The translations under genes were made by a program, and so were the position numbers. The notes beneath the pieces are model-generated. The model was not told where the DNA came from. It did no database searches and was given only the letters and a program-made list of their open reading frames with translations. Of a DNA stretch of 57,588 bases, positions 41,587-49,756 are shown in pieces. The stretch is from Chloroflexota bacterium (GTDB lineage: Bacteria; Chloroflexota; Dehalococcoidia; UBA2979). The DNA lies in NCBI GenBank assembly GCA_947472995.1, contig CANJBO010000010.1, positions 1 to 57,588 of the forward strand, read 5' to 3'. Positions within the stretch are counted from its first letter, which is position 1. Each line of letters starts with the position of its first letter.

Positions 41587-42537
41587 CTAGTGCCGGACGC
41601 GGGGGTCCAGGTATCCGTACGACAGGTCGACCGCCAGGTTCGTCAGCATGATGAGCATGCCCACGAGCACCACGATCCCCTGGACGACCGGGTAGTCACG
41701 CTTCGACAGCGAGTCGAGAAGCAGCCGGCCGATGCCGGGCAGCCCGAAGATGCTCTCCGTGATCACGGAGCCGCCGATCAGCGCCGCCAGCTGCAAGCCG
41801 AGCAGCGTGATGACCGGGATGAGGGCGTTCCGCAGGCCGTGGCGCACCACGATCGAGAGCGTCGTCAGGCCCTTCGCGCGCGCGGTGCGCATGTAGTCCT
41901 GCTGGAGCACGTCCAGCATCGTCGTGCGCATCAGCCGGGCGATGCTCGCCGAGAGCAGCATGCCGAGGACGCCGGCGGCCGGCAGCACGATCTGGAGGTT
42001 CTGGATCGGATCCTCGGCGAAGCTCTTGTACTGGAAGGGGAGCGACGCCTGGAACAGCAGCGCCGGCACGATCACGATCGCGGTCGCGACCACGAAGCTC
42101 GGCAGGCTGATGCCGAGGATCGACATCGAGCGGAGGGCGTAGTCGATCAGCGAGTTCCGCTTCACCGCGGACACCACGCCGAGCGGGATCGAGATGAGGA
42201 TCGAGACGCAGATCGCGATCGCGGCGACCTGCGCGGTGACGGGGGCGCGCGCCGCGATCGACTCGGCGACCGGGCGGCCGTCCCAGAGCGATGCACCGAG
42301 GTCGCCGCGCACGACGCCGAAGACGTACCGGACATAACGCTCGGGGATCGGCATGTCGAGGCCGAGGCTGTGTTCCATCTCGGCGCGCGCCGCCGCGGAG
42401 GTGTCGCCCCCGCTGTCCTGCAGCAGCACGTCGACGATGTTGCCGGGAAGCATGCTGAACATCAGCACGACGAGGAGCACGAGCAGCAGCATCGTGGGGA
42501 CCATCCCCAGGAGTCGTCGTGCCACGTACTTCGCCAT
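41587..42537 (-). CDS. DppB/OppB-type ABC permease, 316 aa
   Basis: The sequence from ATG 42537 (MAKYVARRLLGMVPTMLLLV) is the standard DppB start, so the longer open frame to 42651 is not used. ERYVRYVFGVVRGDLGASLWDGRPV, the EAA loop DYMRTARAKGLTTLSIVVRHGLRNALIPV and ITESIFGLPGIGRLLLDS are diagnostic. It pairs with the DppC gene downstream. A copy of the recurring palindrome lies about 110 bp upstream. The pair could serve all three window lipoproteins. Confidence 0.92.
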   Translation of the reverse strand: MAKYVARRLLGMVPTMLLLVLLVVLMFSMLPGNIVDVLLQDSGGDTSAAARAEMEHSLGLDMPIPERYVRYVFGVVRGDLGASLWDGRPVAESIAARAPVTAQVAAIAICVSILISIPLGVVSAVKRNSLIDYALRSMSILGISLPSFVVATAIVIVPALLFQASLPFQYKSFAEDPIQNLQIVLPAAGVLGMLLSASIARLMRTTMLDVLQQDYMRTARAKGLTTLSIVVRHGLRNALIPVITLLGLQLAALIGGSVITESIFGLPGIGRLLLDSLSKRDYPVVQGIVVLVGMLIMLTNLAVDLSYGYLDPRVRH

Positions 42538-42644
42538 GCGTCGCACTCCGTACCCAGCCCGCTCGCGCCAGCTCGGGGGAGCGGAACGGCGGGCCTGCTC
42601 AGTGGGCTCGACGGGGCCGAGACTATTCGGCGTGTGGATGCGTG

Positions 42645-42658
42645 TCAACATTCGTTAT
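42645..42658. promoter_or_regulatory. Recurring 14-bp palindrome upstream of dppBC-like operon
   Basis: TCAACATTCGTTAT (reverse complement ATAACGAATGTTGA) fits the shared pattern. It lies between the divergent DppB (42537) and FAH (42798) starts and could affect either. Confidence 0.5.
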
Positions 42659-42797
42659 CACGTCACAGGCCGCCGCGCGGGTGGTGGTAAAGGGCGCTTC
42701 TCGGCCGACTACAGATGTGATTGAATGCGCCCGACGCGCAGCCTCGGCGGGCGCGCGTCGATGTCGGCCTCGTTCCGTCGCTGTCGAGGAGTGTGCG

Positions 42798-43727
42798 TTG
42801 AAGCTGCTGTTTTTCGATGACTTCAAGTTCGGTGTGATGAAGGGCGACAACGTCGTCGACTGCTCGGCGGTGGTGGCGGACGTCCCGCACCTGCACCCGC
42901 AGGACACGATCCGCGGCGTGATCGAGGGCTGGGACCGCTACCGCCCGCTGCTGGAGGCCGCGGTCGCGCAGGGAGGCGGCGTTCCGCTGTCCAGCGTGCG
43001 CGTGCGCCCGCCGCTGCCGCGGCCCTCGAACATCGCGTGCATGGCGGTGAACTACATGGAGAACGGCACGCGCCCGGAGCCGGCGCCGATCGACGCCTAC
43101 CCGAAGTCGCCGAGCGCGATCATCGGTCACGGCGACACGATGGTGCTGCCGGACGTGCCGGCGACGATCTTCGAGGGCGAGGCGGAGCTGGCGATCGTCA
43201 TCGGCAAGCATGCGTCGCACGTCTCGCAGGCGGACGCGCCGAACTACATCTTCGGCTACATGAACTTCATCGACGGGTCGGCGCGCAACATCGGCTCCGC
43301 GCTGTCGCCGCTGTACCAGGTGAAGTCGCGCGACACGTTCGCGCCGATCGGCCCGTTCATCGTCACCGCCGACGAGGTCGGCGACGCGCAGACGCTGCCG
43401 GTGCGACTCTGGAACAACGGCAAGCTGTGCCAGGACTTCAACACCGATGACATGGCGCACAAGCTCATGCGTTGCGTGGAGTTCGTCACCGCGATCCACG
43501 CGATGGAGCCGGGCGACATCATCGCCACCGGGACGAACCACGGTGGCCTCAACGCCTTTATGGACGGCGACAAGGTCGAGCTCGAGATCGGGCCGTGCGG
43601 CCGCCTCGCGATCAACGTGAAGGACGACCTGAAGCGCACGTGGGGCCGCGAGACGCGTCACGACATGGCGGAGAAGGGCACGCCCGGCCCGACGCCGCAG
43701 CTCACCGGCAAGTACGCCAAGAGCTAG
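42798..43727 (+). CDS. Fumarylacetoacetate hydrolase (FAH) family protein, 309 aa
   Basis: The FAH C-terminal fold is marked by NIACMAVNYMENG, TIFEGEAELAIVIGK (the metal-binding ExE), YIFGYMNFIDGSAR (metal Asp) and FVTAIHAMEPGDIIATGTNHGG. Family members hydrolyse or isomerise oxo-diacids such as those from aromatic ring cleavage (HpaG, oxaloacetate tautomerase/decarboxylase types). A TTG at 42798 is the only sensible start: AGGAG lies 6 nt upstream and the encoded KLLFFDDFKFGVMKG matches family N-termini. It is convergent with an HpcH/HpaI aldolase, a frequent functional partner in homoprotocatechuate-type pathways. The exact reaction is inferred. Confidence 0.88.
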   Translation: MKLLFFDDFKFGVMKGDNVVDCSAVVADVPHLHPQDTIRGVIEGWDRYRPLLEAAVAQGGGVPLSSVRVRPPLPRPSNIACMAVNYMENGTRPEPAPIDAYPKSPSAIIGHGDTMVLPDVPATIFEGEAELAIVIGKHASHVSQADAPNYIFGYMNFIDGSARNIGSALSPLYQVKSRDTFAPIGPFIVTADEVGDAQTLPVRLWNNGKLCQDFNTDDMAHKLMRCVEFVTAIHAMEPGDIIATGTNHGGLNAFMDGDKVELEIGPCGRLAINVKDDLKRTWGRETRHDMAEKGTPGPTPQLTGKYAKS

Positions 43728-43763
43728 GCGCGTCGCCTCGAGGCGCACGGCCTGGACAACGAG

Positions 43764-43787
43764 AAGGCCCGCCAGCTGGCGGGCCTT
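43764..43787. terminator. Hairpin terminator between convergent FAH and aldolase genes
   Basis: AAGGCCCGCC and GGCGGGCCTT form a perfect 10-bp stem with loop AGCT, usable from both strands. Confidence 0.75.
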
Positions 43788-43838
43788 CCGTTCGTCCTCG
43801 TGCGCGTCCGCTGCGATTCGCAGCGGACGCCGGGGAGC

Positions 43839-44597
43839 CTAGCCGCGGTTGATGCCGCCGAGCGCCTTGCCGATGCCGTCGGCCGCCATCGGCGCCCACG
43901 GCACGGTAAAGAACTTGAAGCCCTTCTCGATGTAGAAGTTCGGGTCCATCCCGGGGGGGATGAAGTACATGCCCGCGGCGACGCCGTGGCGGTTCGCGCC
44001 GGCGACGACCTGGTCAAGCGCGTCCTGGTACGTCTTGGACGGGTAGTCCAGCGGGACGTCCAGCTCGATCGAGAAGTCCGAGGGGCCGACGAGCAGGACG
44101 TCGATGCCCGGCGTGCTGCAGATCGCGTCGATGTTCGCGAGCGACTGCTTCGTCTCGATCATCACGACGATCAGCATCTCGCTGTTCGCGGTGTCCAGGT
44201 AGTCGCGGTAGGCCGGGAACTCCTTGCCCCACTCACCGCGCTGGCCGCCGTTGCTGCGGTCCCCCTCTGGGTAGTACTTCACGGCTCGGACGACGCGCGC
44301 GGCTTCCTCGCCGGTGTTCACCATCGGGACGATGACGCCACGGGCGCCGGCGTCCATCGCGTTGAGGATCAGGTCGGCGCGGTTGTCGCCGACGCGGACG
44401 ACCGGCGAGGCCTTCTTGCCCTTCAGCGCGGCGATCGCGGGCGCGAGCTCCTTCGGCTGCGCAGTCGAGTGCTGCGTGTCGAAGAGCAGGAAGTCGAACC
44501 CGGTGTCCCCGAGGAGCCCGGCGGCGATGGGGTCAACCCCGGCGCCGGTGCCGACCACGACCTTACCGGCCTTGAGATTGTCCTTGACGGTGTTCAT
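43839..44597 (-). CDS. HpcH/HpaI family aldolase, second member, 252 aa
   Basis: FDFLLFDTQHSTAQP, RVGDNRADLILNAMDAGARGVIVPMVNTGEEA, VMIETKQSLANID (metal Glu) and VLLVGPSDFSIELD define the family. Compared with the aldolase at 34561 the barrel start has DTQHS instead of DSEHG, so the catalytic His is kept but the preceding acidic residue is replaced by Gln, which may reflect a different substrate. GGAGGGG lies 13 nt before the ATG, at the end of a short upstream frame. It is convergent with the FAH gene. Confidence 0.88.
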   Translation of the reverse strand: MNTVKDNLKAGKVVVGTGAGVDPIAAGLLGDTGFDFLLFDTQHSTAQPKELAPAIAALKGKKASPVVRVGDNRADLILNAMDAGARGVIVPMVNTGEEAARVVRAVKYYPEGDRSNGGQRGEWGKEFPAYRDYLDTANSEMLIVVMIETKQSLANIDAICSTPGIDVLLVGPSDFSIELDVPLDYPSKTYQDALDQVVAGANRHGVAAGMYFIPPGMDPNFYIEKGFKFFTVPWAPMAADGIGKALGGINRG

Positions 44598-44699
44598 GCG
44601 ATTACTACCCCTCCATGCCAGGCTGTGTCGGCCAGATGACGTCCCGGACGAGTGGCCGTGGGTTCGTCTCCGGCGCGGGCAGATTCTCGCACATCAATC

Positions 44700-44713
44700 C
44701 AACTGTCGAGTTG
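44700..44713. promoter_or_regulatory. Palindrome in the aldolase/MFS divergent region
   Basis: CAACTGTCGAGTTG has perfect 5-bp arms around GTCG, within the 282-bp gap between the divergent aldolase (44597) and MFS (44880) genes. It may be an operator for an exporter regulator; no regulator gene adjoins it. Confidence 0.3.
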
Positions 44714-44813
44714 TATGCCGGTTGTCTCGCCGGCAGCCTCGCCGCTCCGGTCTCGCGGGCGGCCGTTTCGTGCTTCGTTTCGTAGATGAGAGACGCCGGA
44801 AACAACCCTCACG

Positions 44814-44842
44814 TTGACGGCAAGATTAGGCAGCGGTACGGT
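44814..44842 (+). promoter_or_regulatory. Candidate sigma-70-type promoter of the MFS gene
   Basis: TTGACG (44814-44819) and TACGGT (44837-44842) are spaced by exactly 17 nt. A start site near 44849 would give a leader of about 30 nt before the MFS start. Confidence 0.45.
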
Positions 44843-44879
44843 CAGGATTCTTCCTCGGACCGCACGGATGGGGCGCGTG

Positions 44880-46163
44880 ATGGCACAGACGCTGACGCAG
44901 GGCCGCCCCGAGGTCGTCGAGGACATCGACGAGCCGATCGACGCGAGCGCCGCCTCCACCGGGCTGTTCCGCTCGATGCGGCACCGCAACTACCGCCTGT
45001 TGTTCATCGGCACGCTGTTCGCCTCCAGCGGCCTCTGGCTGCAGCAGGTCACGATCAACTACCTCGCCTTCGCGCTCACGGGATCCTCGTTCGTCGTGGG
45101 GCTGGCGAGCGGCGCGCGCTCCGTGCCGCTGTTCATGGCGCCGCTGGGCGGCGTGATGGCCGACCGGTACGACAAGAAGCAGCTGATGCTGTCCACGCAG
45201 CTCGTGCAGATGGCGCTGACGTTCGCGTTCGCCGTCGTCATCGTCGGCGGTTGGCTCCAGACGTGGCACATCTTCGTGTTCAGCCTGCTGAGCGGTGTCG
45301 CCTGGGCCCTGAACATGCCCGTCCGCCAGTCGGTGATCCCGACCACCGTGCCGCGCGGCGACCTGATGAACGCGATGGCATTGAACTCGGCCGGCTTCAA
45401 CCTCACGAGGATCGCCGGGCCGGCCCTCGCGGGCCTGATGATCGCGAAGGTGGGCGCCGGCGAGAACTTCCTGATCCAGGCCGCTGCGTACCTGATGGTC
45501 GCCGTGCTGGTCATGCAGCTGACCCTGCCGCACGTGCAGAGCGCGGCGAGCTCCTCCGGCAGCGCGATGCAGAACCTGCGCGAGGGCGCCTCGTTCGTGT
45601 GGCACAACAGCCAGCTGCGGCTCCAGATGCTGCTCGCGCTGGTGCCGGTCGTGATCGCGCTCCCATACATCGCGATCCTGCCGCAGTTCAACGTGGAGGT
45701 GCTCAACGGCTCGGCGGCGACCTTCGGCCTGCTGATGGCGGCCCCGGGCGTCGGCGCGGTGATGGCGACGCTGGTCGTTGCCTCGCTGAAGGGGAACGTC
45801 CGCTACGGGCTGCTGCTGCTCGGAGCGCTGTTCGGCCTCGGCCTGTCGCTGATGGCGCTGGCGCTGGCGACGCAGCTGTGGATGGTCCTCGCCATGCTGG
45901 TGCTCACCGGCGGCACGCAGATGGTCTACATGACGGCGAGCCAGAGCGTGATCCAGCTGAGCATCCCGGACGAGTACCGCGGTCGTGTGATGGGCATCTA
46001 CATGCTCAACCAGGGCGCGCTGCCGCTGGGCTCGATCTTCGCGGGCACGCTGGCCGACCTCTACAGCGCCTCGACCGCGCTGGTGATCATGGGCGCCCTC
46101 GTCGCCGTGCTGGCCGCGGTGTTCTACTTCCGCGCCGGCAGCCTCCGCCGCCTCACCGTCTAG
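44880..46163 (+). CDS. Major facilitator superfamily transporter (MFS_3/EntS-like), 427 aa
   Basis: About twelve membrane spans are seen, with the MFS loop motif GGVMADRYDKKQLMLSTQ between spans 2 and 3, NMPVRQSVIPTTVPRGDLMNAMALNSAGFNLTRIAGPALAG and IPDEYRGRVMGIYMLNQGALPLG. The last two are typical of the MFS_3 branch that includes the enterobactin exporter EntS. The start is uncertain: ATG 44880 and ATG 44868 are close and neither has a strong ribosome binding site. The likely job is export of a small molecule (siderophore, drug or catabolite). Confidence 0.87.
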   Translation: MAQTLTQGRPEVVEDIDEPIDASAASTGLFRSMRHRNYRLLFIGTLFASSGLWLQQVTINYLAFALTGSSFVVGLASGARSVPLFMAPLGGVMADRYDKKQLMLSTQLVQMALTFAFAVVIVGGWLQTWHIFVFSLLSGVAWALNMPVRQSVIPTTVPRGDLMNAMALNSAGFNLTRIAGPALAGLMIAKVGAGENFLIQAAAYLMVAVLVMQLTLPHVQSAASSSGSAMQNLREGASFVWHNSQLRLQMLLALVPVVIALPYIAILPQFNVEVLNGSAATFGLLMAAPGVGAVMATLVVASLKGNVRYGLLLLGALFGLGLSLMALALATQLWMVLAMLVLTGGTQMVYMTASQSVIQLSIPDEYRGRVMGIYMLNQGALPLGSIFAGTLADLYSASTALVIMGALVAVLAAVFYFRAGSLRRLTV

Positions 46164-47228
46164 CTACCCGTAGCGGTTCCAGGCGAGCGACAGCCCGACC
46201 GCCGCGAGCGCGAACGCCGCGCCGAGGGCGGCGAAGCCGAAGCCGATCTCCGTGCGCTGCTTCTGGAGCACGAACTCGCGCGGCAGGTCGCGGAACACCT
46301 CGACGAGCTGCGACGCGTCGGCGGCGCGGTGGTACGTGCCGCCCGTGAGGTCCGCGATCTGCTGCAGCGTGCGCTCGTCGATGCGCAGGATCGCGCGTCG
46401 AGGACCATCGACGCCGCCGCCGGCGGGCCCCGCGAACTGGTTTGCGATCGCGTCGCTGCCGAGTTGCTCTCGCGAGCAGGAGAGCTGCGCCGAGGTCGCC
46501 GTCCCGAACCCGATCGGGTAGACGCGCAGGCTGCGGTCGGCGGCCTGCTGGGCGGCTCGCAGCGGCGCGATGCCCTGCGTGGTCGCGCCGTCCGTCAGCA
46601 GCACGACGATGTCCGGCTGGTACGCCCCGGCGGGCAGCGAGCGCGCCGACGGCGCGCCGGCCTCGAGGTCGGTGCGCTCCACGTTCGGGTTCACGCTGGC
46701 GATCGCATCGACGGAGCGCAGCAGCGCCGTGCCGATCGCGGTGCCTCGACCGGCGCGAAGCGTGTCGATCGCCGCGACCAGGGGCTCGCGCTCCGTGGTC
46801 GGCGGCACGACGAGCTGCGCGCCGCCGGAGAACGCGACGATGCCGATGCGCGTGCCCGCCGGCTGGTCGCGGACGAACGCGCGGGCCACTTCCTGCGCGA
46901 CCGCGAGGCGGTTCGGCTCTACGTCCGTCGCGCACATCGACAGCGACACGTCGAGCGCGAGGATGATCGTGGTGCGGCTCATCGGCACCGCGATCTCGGA
47001 TCGCGGTCGCGCGACGGCGATCGTCACGCTGACCAGCGCGAGGAGGAACAGCGCGAACGGGATGCGGCGGCGCCAGCGGGTGCGGCCGGGCAGCGCCTCG
47101 CGGATCAGCGACAGGCTGGCGTAGCTCACGGCGAAGCGGCGTCTTCGACGCAGCATGAGCAGGTACAGCGCGACGAGGATCGGCCCGATGACGAGGAGCG
47201 CCAGCGCGTATGGCCACGCGAAGTCCAT
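46164..47228 (-). CDS. BatA/BatB-like membrane protein with VWA domain, 354 aa
   Basis: Two N-terminal membrane spans (ALALLVIGPILVALYLL and IPFALFLLALVSVTIAVA) flank a short RRRRR-containing loop. A von Willebrand A domain then follows with a complete MIDAS (DVSLS at 93-97, the Thr of GTAIGTAL, LLTDGA). A third span near the C-terminus (GFGFAALGAAFALAAVGLSLAW) anchors it. Cys222 and Cys224 in AQLSCSREQ are unusual. The gene starts 2 nt after the stop of the second VWA gene, so the pair is coupled. In other bacteria such pairs work with a MoxR ATPase and DUF58 protein; neither is in the window. Confidence 0.85.
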   Translation of the reverse strand: MDFAWPYALALLVIGPILVALYLLMLRRRRRFAVSYASLSLIREALPGRTRWRRRIPFALFLLALVSVTIAVARPRSEIAVPMSRTTIILALDVSLSMCATDVEPNRLAVAQEVARAFVRDQPAGTRIGIVAFSGGAQLVVPPTTEREPLVAAIDTLRAGRGTAIGTALLRSVDAIASVNPNVERTDLEAGAPSARSLPAGAYQPDIVVLLTDGATTQGIAPLRAAQQAADRSLRVYPIGFGTATSAQLSCSREQLGSDAIANQFAGPAGGGVDGPRRAILRIDERTLQQIADLTGGTYHRAADASQLVEVFRDLPREFVLQKQRTEIGFGFAALGAAFALAAVGLSLAWNRYG

Positions 47229-47230
47229 GA

Positions 47231-48214
47231 CTACGGCACCCTTCCGAACCAGCGGATCGTGAGCAGCGCGCCCGCGAACAGCAGCAGCAGGGCGCCGCCG
47301 GCGAACACCGAGGTCACCTCGGTGTCCTTGCCGGACGTCGTCAGTTGGAGGTCGATCTTCTGGTACGTTTTCAGCAGCTCCTGCTCATCCTCGGCGCGCA
47401 GGTACTCGCCGTCGGTCGCCTTCGCGATCTCCTGGAGCAGCGGCTCGTTGAGCGATGTGGCGACGTGGAAGCCGTCGATCGCGAGCGTCGTCCCCTGCGG
47501 CTTGCCGATGCCGATCGGGAACACGCGCACGCCCGCCCCGGCGGCGACCGCCGCCACCTGCAGCGGGTCCACCCTCGAGGTGTGCTCGCCGTCGGACAGC
47601 ATCACGATCACCGCCGAGCTGAAGTGCCCGATGTCCAGCGCGAGCAGGTCTTCCTCGGTCGCGTTGTCGGGGACCTGGATCGGCTTGCCCGCGATCGCGC
47701 CGAGCGAGGCGAACATGCCCTCGCTGAGCGACGTGCCGCCCTGCGGCGACAGCCGGTCGATCGCGGCGAGCACCTCGTCCTGCACCTCGGTCGGGCGCAG
47801 CACGAGGAACGAGTTGTCGCTGAACGCCACGACGCCGATCTTCACGGTCGACGGCTGCTGCTTCACGAACGCGCTCGCCGCCTGCTTTGCGGCGTCCATG
47901 CGCGTCGGCTTCAGGTCGTCCGCTCGCATGCTCGTCGACACGTCGAACGCGAGGATCACTGTGCCCTCGAGGTGCGGGAGCGCGAGGACGACCGTGGGGC
48001 GCGCGAGCGACGCGAGCAGCAGCGCGATCGCGGCGAGGAACAGTGCGAACGGGATGTGACGCCGCGCGCGCGATCGCGCGTCGGTCGCGCCGGTGAGTCG
48101 CAGCCCGAGGTCGCCGATGGCCTCGGCGCGTCGTCGCATCAGCCGCCAGTACGCGATGCCGAGGAGCGGCACCAGCAGCAGCGACAGCAGCATCAGCGGC
48201 CACGTGAACGACAT
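47231..48214 (-). CDS. BatA-like membrane protein with VWA domain, 327 aa
   Basis: Same architecture as its downstream neighbour: spans near 8-25 and 55-72, MIDAS DVSTS (91-95), GGTSLSEGMF and VMLSDGEHTS, then a C-terminal span (VFAGGALLLLFAGALLTIRW). ATG 48214 gives the standard N-terminus MSFTWPLMLLSLLLVPLLGI. The ribosome binding site is only a G-run. It probably displays its VWA domain on the outer face of the membrane for metal-dependent protein binding. Partners and role are unknown. Confidence 0.85.
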   Translation of the reverse strand: MSFTWPLMLLSLLLVPLLGIAYWRLMRRRAEAIGDLGLRLTGATDARSRARRHIPFALFLAAIALLLASLARPTVVLALPHLEGTVILAFDVSTSMRADDLKPTRMDAAKQAASAFVKQQPSTVKIGVVAFSDNSFLVLRPTEVQDEVLAAIDRLSPQGGTSLSEGMFASLGAIAGKPIQVPDNATEEDLLALDIGHFSSAVIVMLSDGEHTSRVDPLQVAAVAAGAGVRVFPIGIGKPQGTTLAIDGFHVATSLNEPLLQEIAKATDGEYLRAEDEQELLKTYQKIDLQLTTSGKDTEVTSVFAGGALLLLFAGALLTIRWFGRVP

Positions 48215-48606
48215 CAGCGCCCCCGTCGCTTGCGTTGGCGCGCTAGTCGGGGTGACCGCCGAGATGGGGTCGCCTCGCCACACCAGTCGTTACAGCCGAC
48301 GCTACGAAGGCCTCCATGCGGGAAACGGAGCGTTCGATGCAGTACGGAGCACATTTTCGTATCGAACGAACGACCTAGGTCGCTCTCATGAGCGACGTGA
48401 TCGCGTCCGACATTCCGCGTCCGTGATGGACGGCGGCGCGCGCGTTGCGCGCGCATCGACTCGCACCGTCGCACGAGGAGTCGTACAGGAATGCAACCGT
48501 CGAGCCGCATCGTGCGCCCACGTTCGCATGCATCCGCGCACAGGATGTCGAGGTCGGCGGCATCGCCCATGCCACCCGCACATCGCATGCAGCGGGAGGA
48601 CGTTCA
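48215..48606. other. Intergenic region (392 bp) with nested palindromes
   Basis: No convincing gene is seen; frames are short and lack ribosome binding sites. It holds divergent promoters for the VWA pair and the DUF6766-like gene. It includes an AT-richer patch (ACATTTTCGTATCGAACGAA, near 48351-48370) followed by the overlapping palindromes at 48371-48396. Confidence 0.5.
48371..48396. promoter_or_regulatory. Overlapping palindromes that form alternative hairpins
   Basis: CGACCTAGGTCG (48371-48382) is a perfect palindrome. Its last four bases are also part of GTCGCTC, which pairs with GAGCGAC (48390-48396) around TCAT. The two structures exclude each other. They lie about 210 bp upstream of the start at 48607; a regulatory leader or a double operator is possible. 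Confidence 0.35.
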
Positions 48607-48975
48607 ATGCATCACCACTCGCATCTTCGGCGCTGGGGTGCGGTCTACATCCTCGTCGGGTTCTTCGTGATCAGCTCCGGCGCGCAGTTCGTCGCCACGA
48701 TCCAGACCGTTCACCAGGACGCGGTGACGCACGCGCTGCAATTCGAATGGGGCGAGGTCTGGCTGCGCTTCCTCTCCGCGACGTTCGAGAACTGGCAGAG
48801 CGAGTGGCTCCAGCTGATCGTGCAGGCCGTGCTACTGCTGGGGATGAAGCACCTCGTCTTCGCGGCCGATGCGGAGGACATGGAGGAGGTGCAGCGCGAC
48901 CTCGCCGACATCAAGCGGTACCTCGAGCAGCAGCAGGCACCGCCCGACCCGGCGGGCGTACGCCGCGCGACGTAG
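48607..48975 (+). CDS. DUF6766-like small membrane protein, 122 aa
   Basis: ATG 48607 follows GGGAGGA 8 nt upstream. A His-rich start (MHHHSHLRRWG) leads into a membrane span (VYILVGFFVISSGAQF), then the family-type motif FENWQSEWLQLIVQAVLLLG with a second span. The tail is acidic and helical (EDMEEVQRDLADIKRYLEQQ), predicted as a coiled coil. The length and the NWQSEWLQ motif fit DUF6766 proteins, whose function is unknown. Confidence 0.75.
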   Translation: MHHHSHLRRWGAVYILVGFFVISSGAQFVATIQTVHQDAVTHALQFEWGEVWLRFLSATFENWQSEWLQLIVQAVLLLGMKHLVFAADAEDMEEVQRDLADIKRYLEQQQAPPDPAGVRRAT

Positions 48976-49111
48976 CGCGCACGCGATGATGCGGAACCTG
49001 TCGAGCATGGCGATTCGCTGCGACGTGCGCGCGATGGACGCCCCCGTATCGTCCGAGCGCGCCGCCGGCCGTAGGCGCGCGATCCACCCATTCGCAGTCG
49101 TGGAGGTTCCG

Positions 49112-49711
49112 ATGAACGAAGAGCACGTGCACGAGCTGCTGTACCAGGCGCTGGAGACCGAGCTCGGTGGCGTCCAGATCTACGCCACCTCGGTCGAGTG
49201 CGCGGTGAACGAGGATGCCCGCGAGGAGTGGACGAAGTACGGCGAGGAGACGAGCCGTCACGTCGAGATCGTGCAGGAGATCTTCGCGAAGATCGGCCTC
49301 GATCCGTCCGTGGAGACGCCGGGCCGCGCCGTGGTGCGGCACATGGGCGAGTCGCTGGTCGCCGCGATGCGCATGGCGCTGGAGAGTGGCCCGCCCGAGG
49401 CCGCCGAGCTGGTCGCCGCGGAGTGCATCGTCATGGCCGAGACGAAGGACCACCAGAACTGGGAGCTGATGGGACGCCTGATCGAGGACGGCAAGCTCTC
49501 GAAGAAGTACAAGGACGCGCTGCAGCCCGCGTACGAGGAGGTCGAGAGCCAGGAGGACGAGCACCTCTACCACACGATGGGCTGGTCCCGTGAGCTCTGG
49601 ATCGGATGGCTCGGCATGCCCGCGGTGCTGCCGCCGCCCAAGGAGGTGAAGCACGTCGAAACGGCCATCGGCGCTGCGCGCGCTGAGCAGCAGCGCAAGG
49701 AGATGCTGTAG
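49112..49711 (+). CDS. Ferritin-like superfamily protein, 199 aa
   Basis: Four helices carry the carboxylate/histidine pattern of ferritin-like proteins: ALETELGGVQIY, EEWTKYGEETSRHVEIVQE, AAECIVMAETKDHQNWELM and EEVESQEDEHLYHTMGW. The last three look like the E..ExxH ligand sets of a di-iron site. ATG 49112 follows GGAGGTTCCG closely. The extended C-terminus (about 40 residues, LPPPKEVKH..) is beyond the core fold. Possible roles are iron handling or peroxide defence; it is not a canonical bacterioferritin or Dps. Confidence 0.75.
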   Translation: MNEEHVHELLYQALETELGGVQIYATSVECAVNEDAREEWTKYGEETSRHVEIVQEIFAKIGLDPSVETPGRAVVRHMGESLVAAMRMALESGPPEAAELVAAECIVMAETKDHQNWELMGRLIEDGKLSKKYKDALQPAYEEVESQEDEHLYHTMGWSRELWIGWLGMPAVLPPPKEVKHVETAIGAARAEQQRKEML

Positions 49712-49756
49712 CCGTCATCGCGTGATGCTCGTCGCCCGCTGTGCGACGATGCGCGC

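Noticed and set aside
44605-44805. 66-codon reverse ORF upstream of the second aldolase
   Set aside because: Part (MCENLPAPETNPRPLVRDVI) looks mildly protein-like, but the frame has no clear ribosome binding site or family and its end is the aldolase ribosome binding site. It is probably leader sequence.
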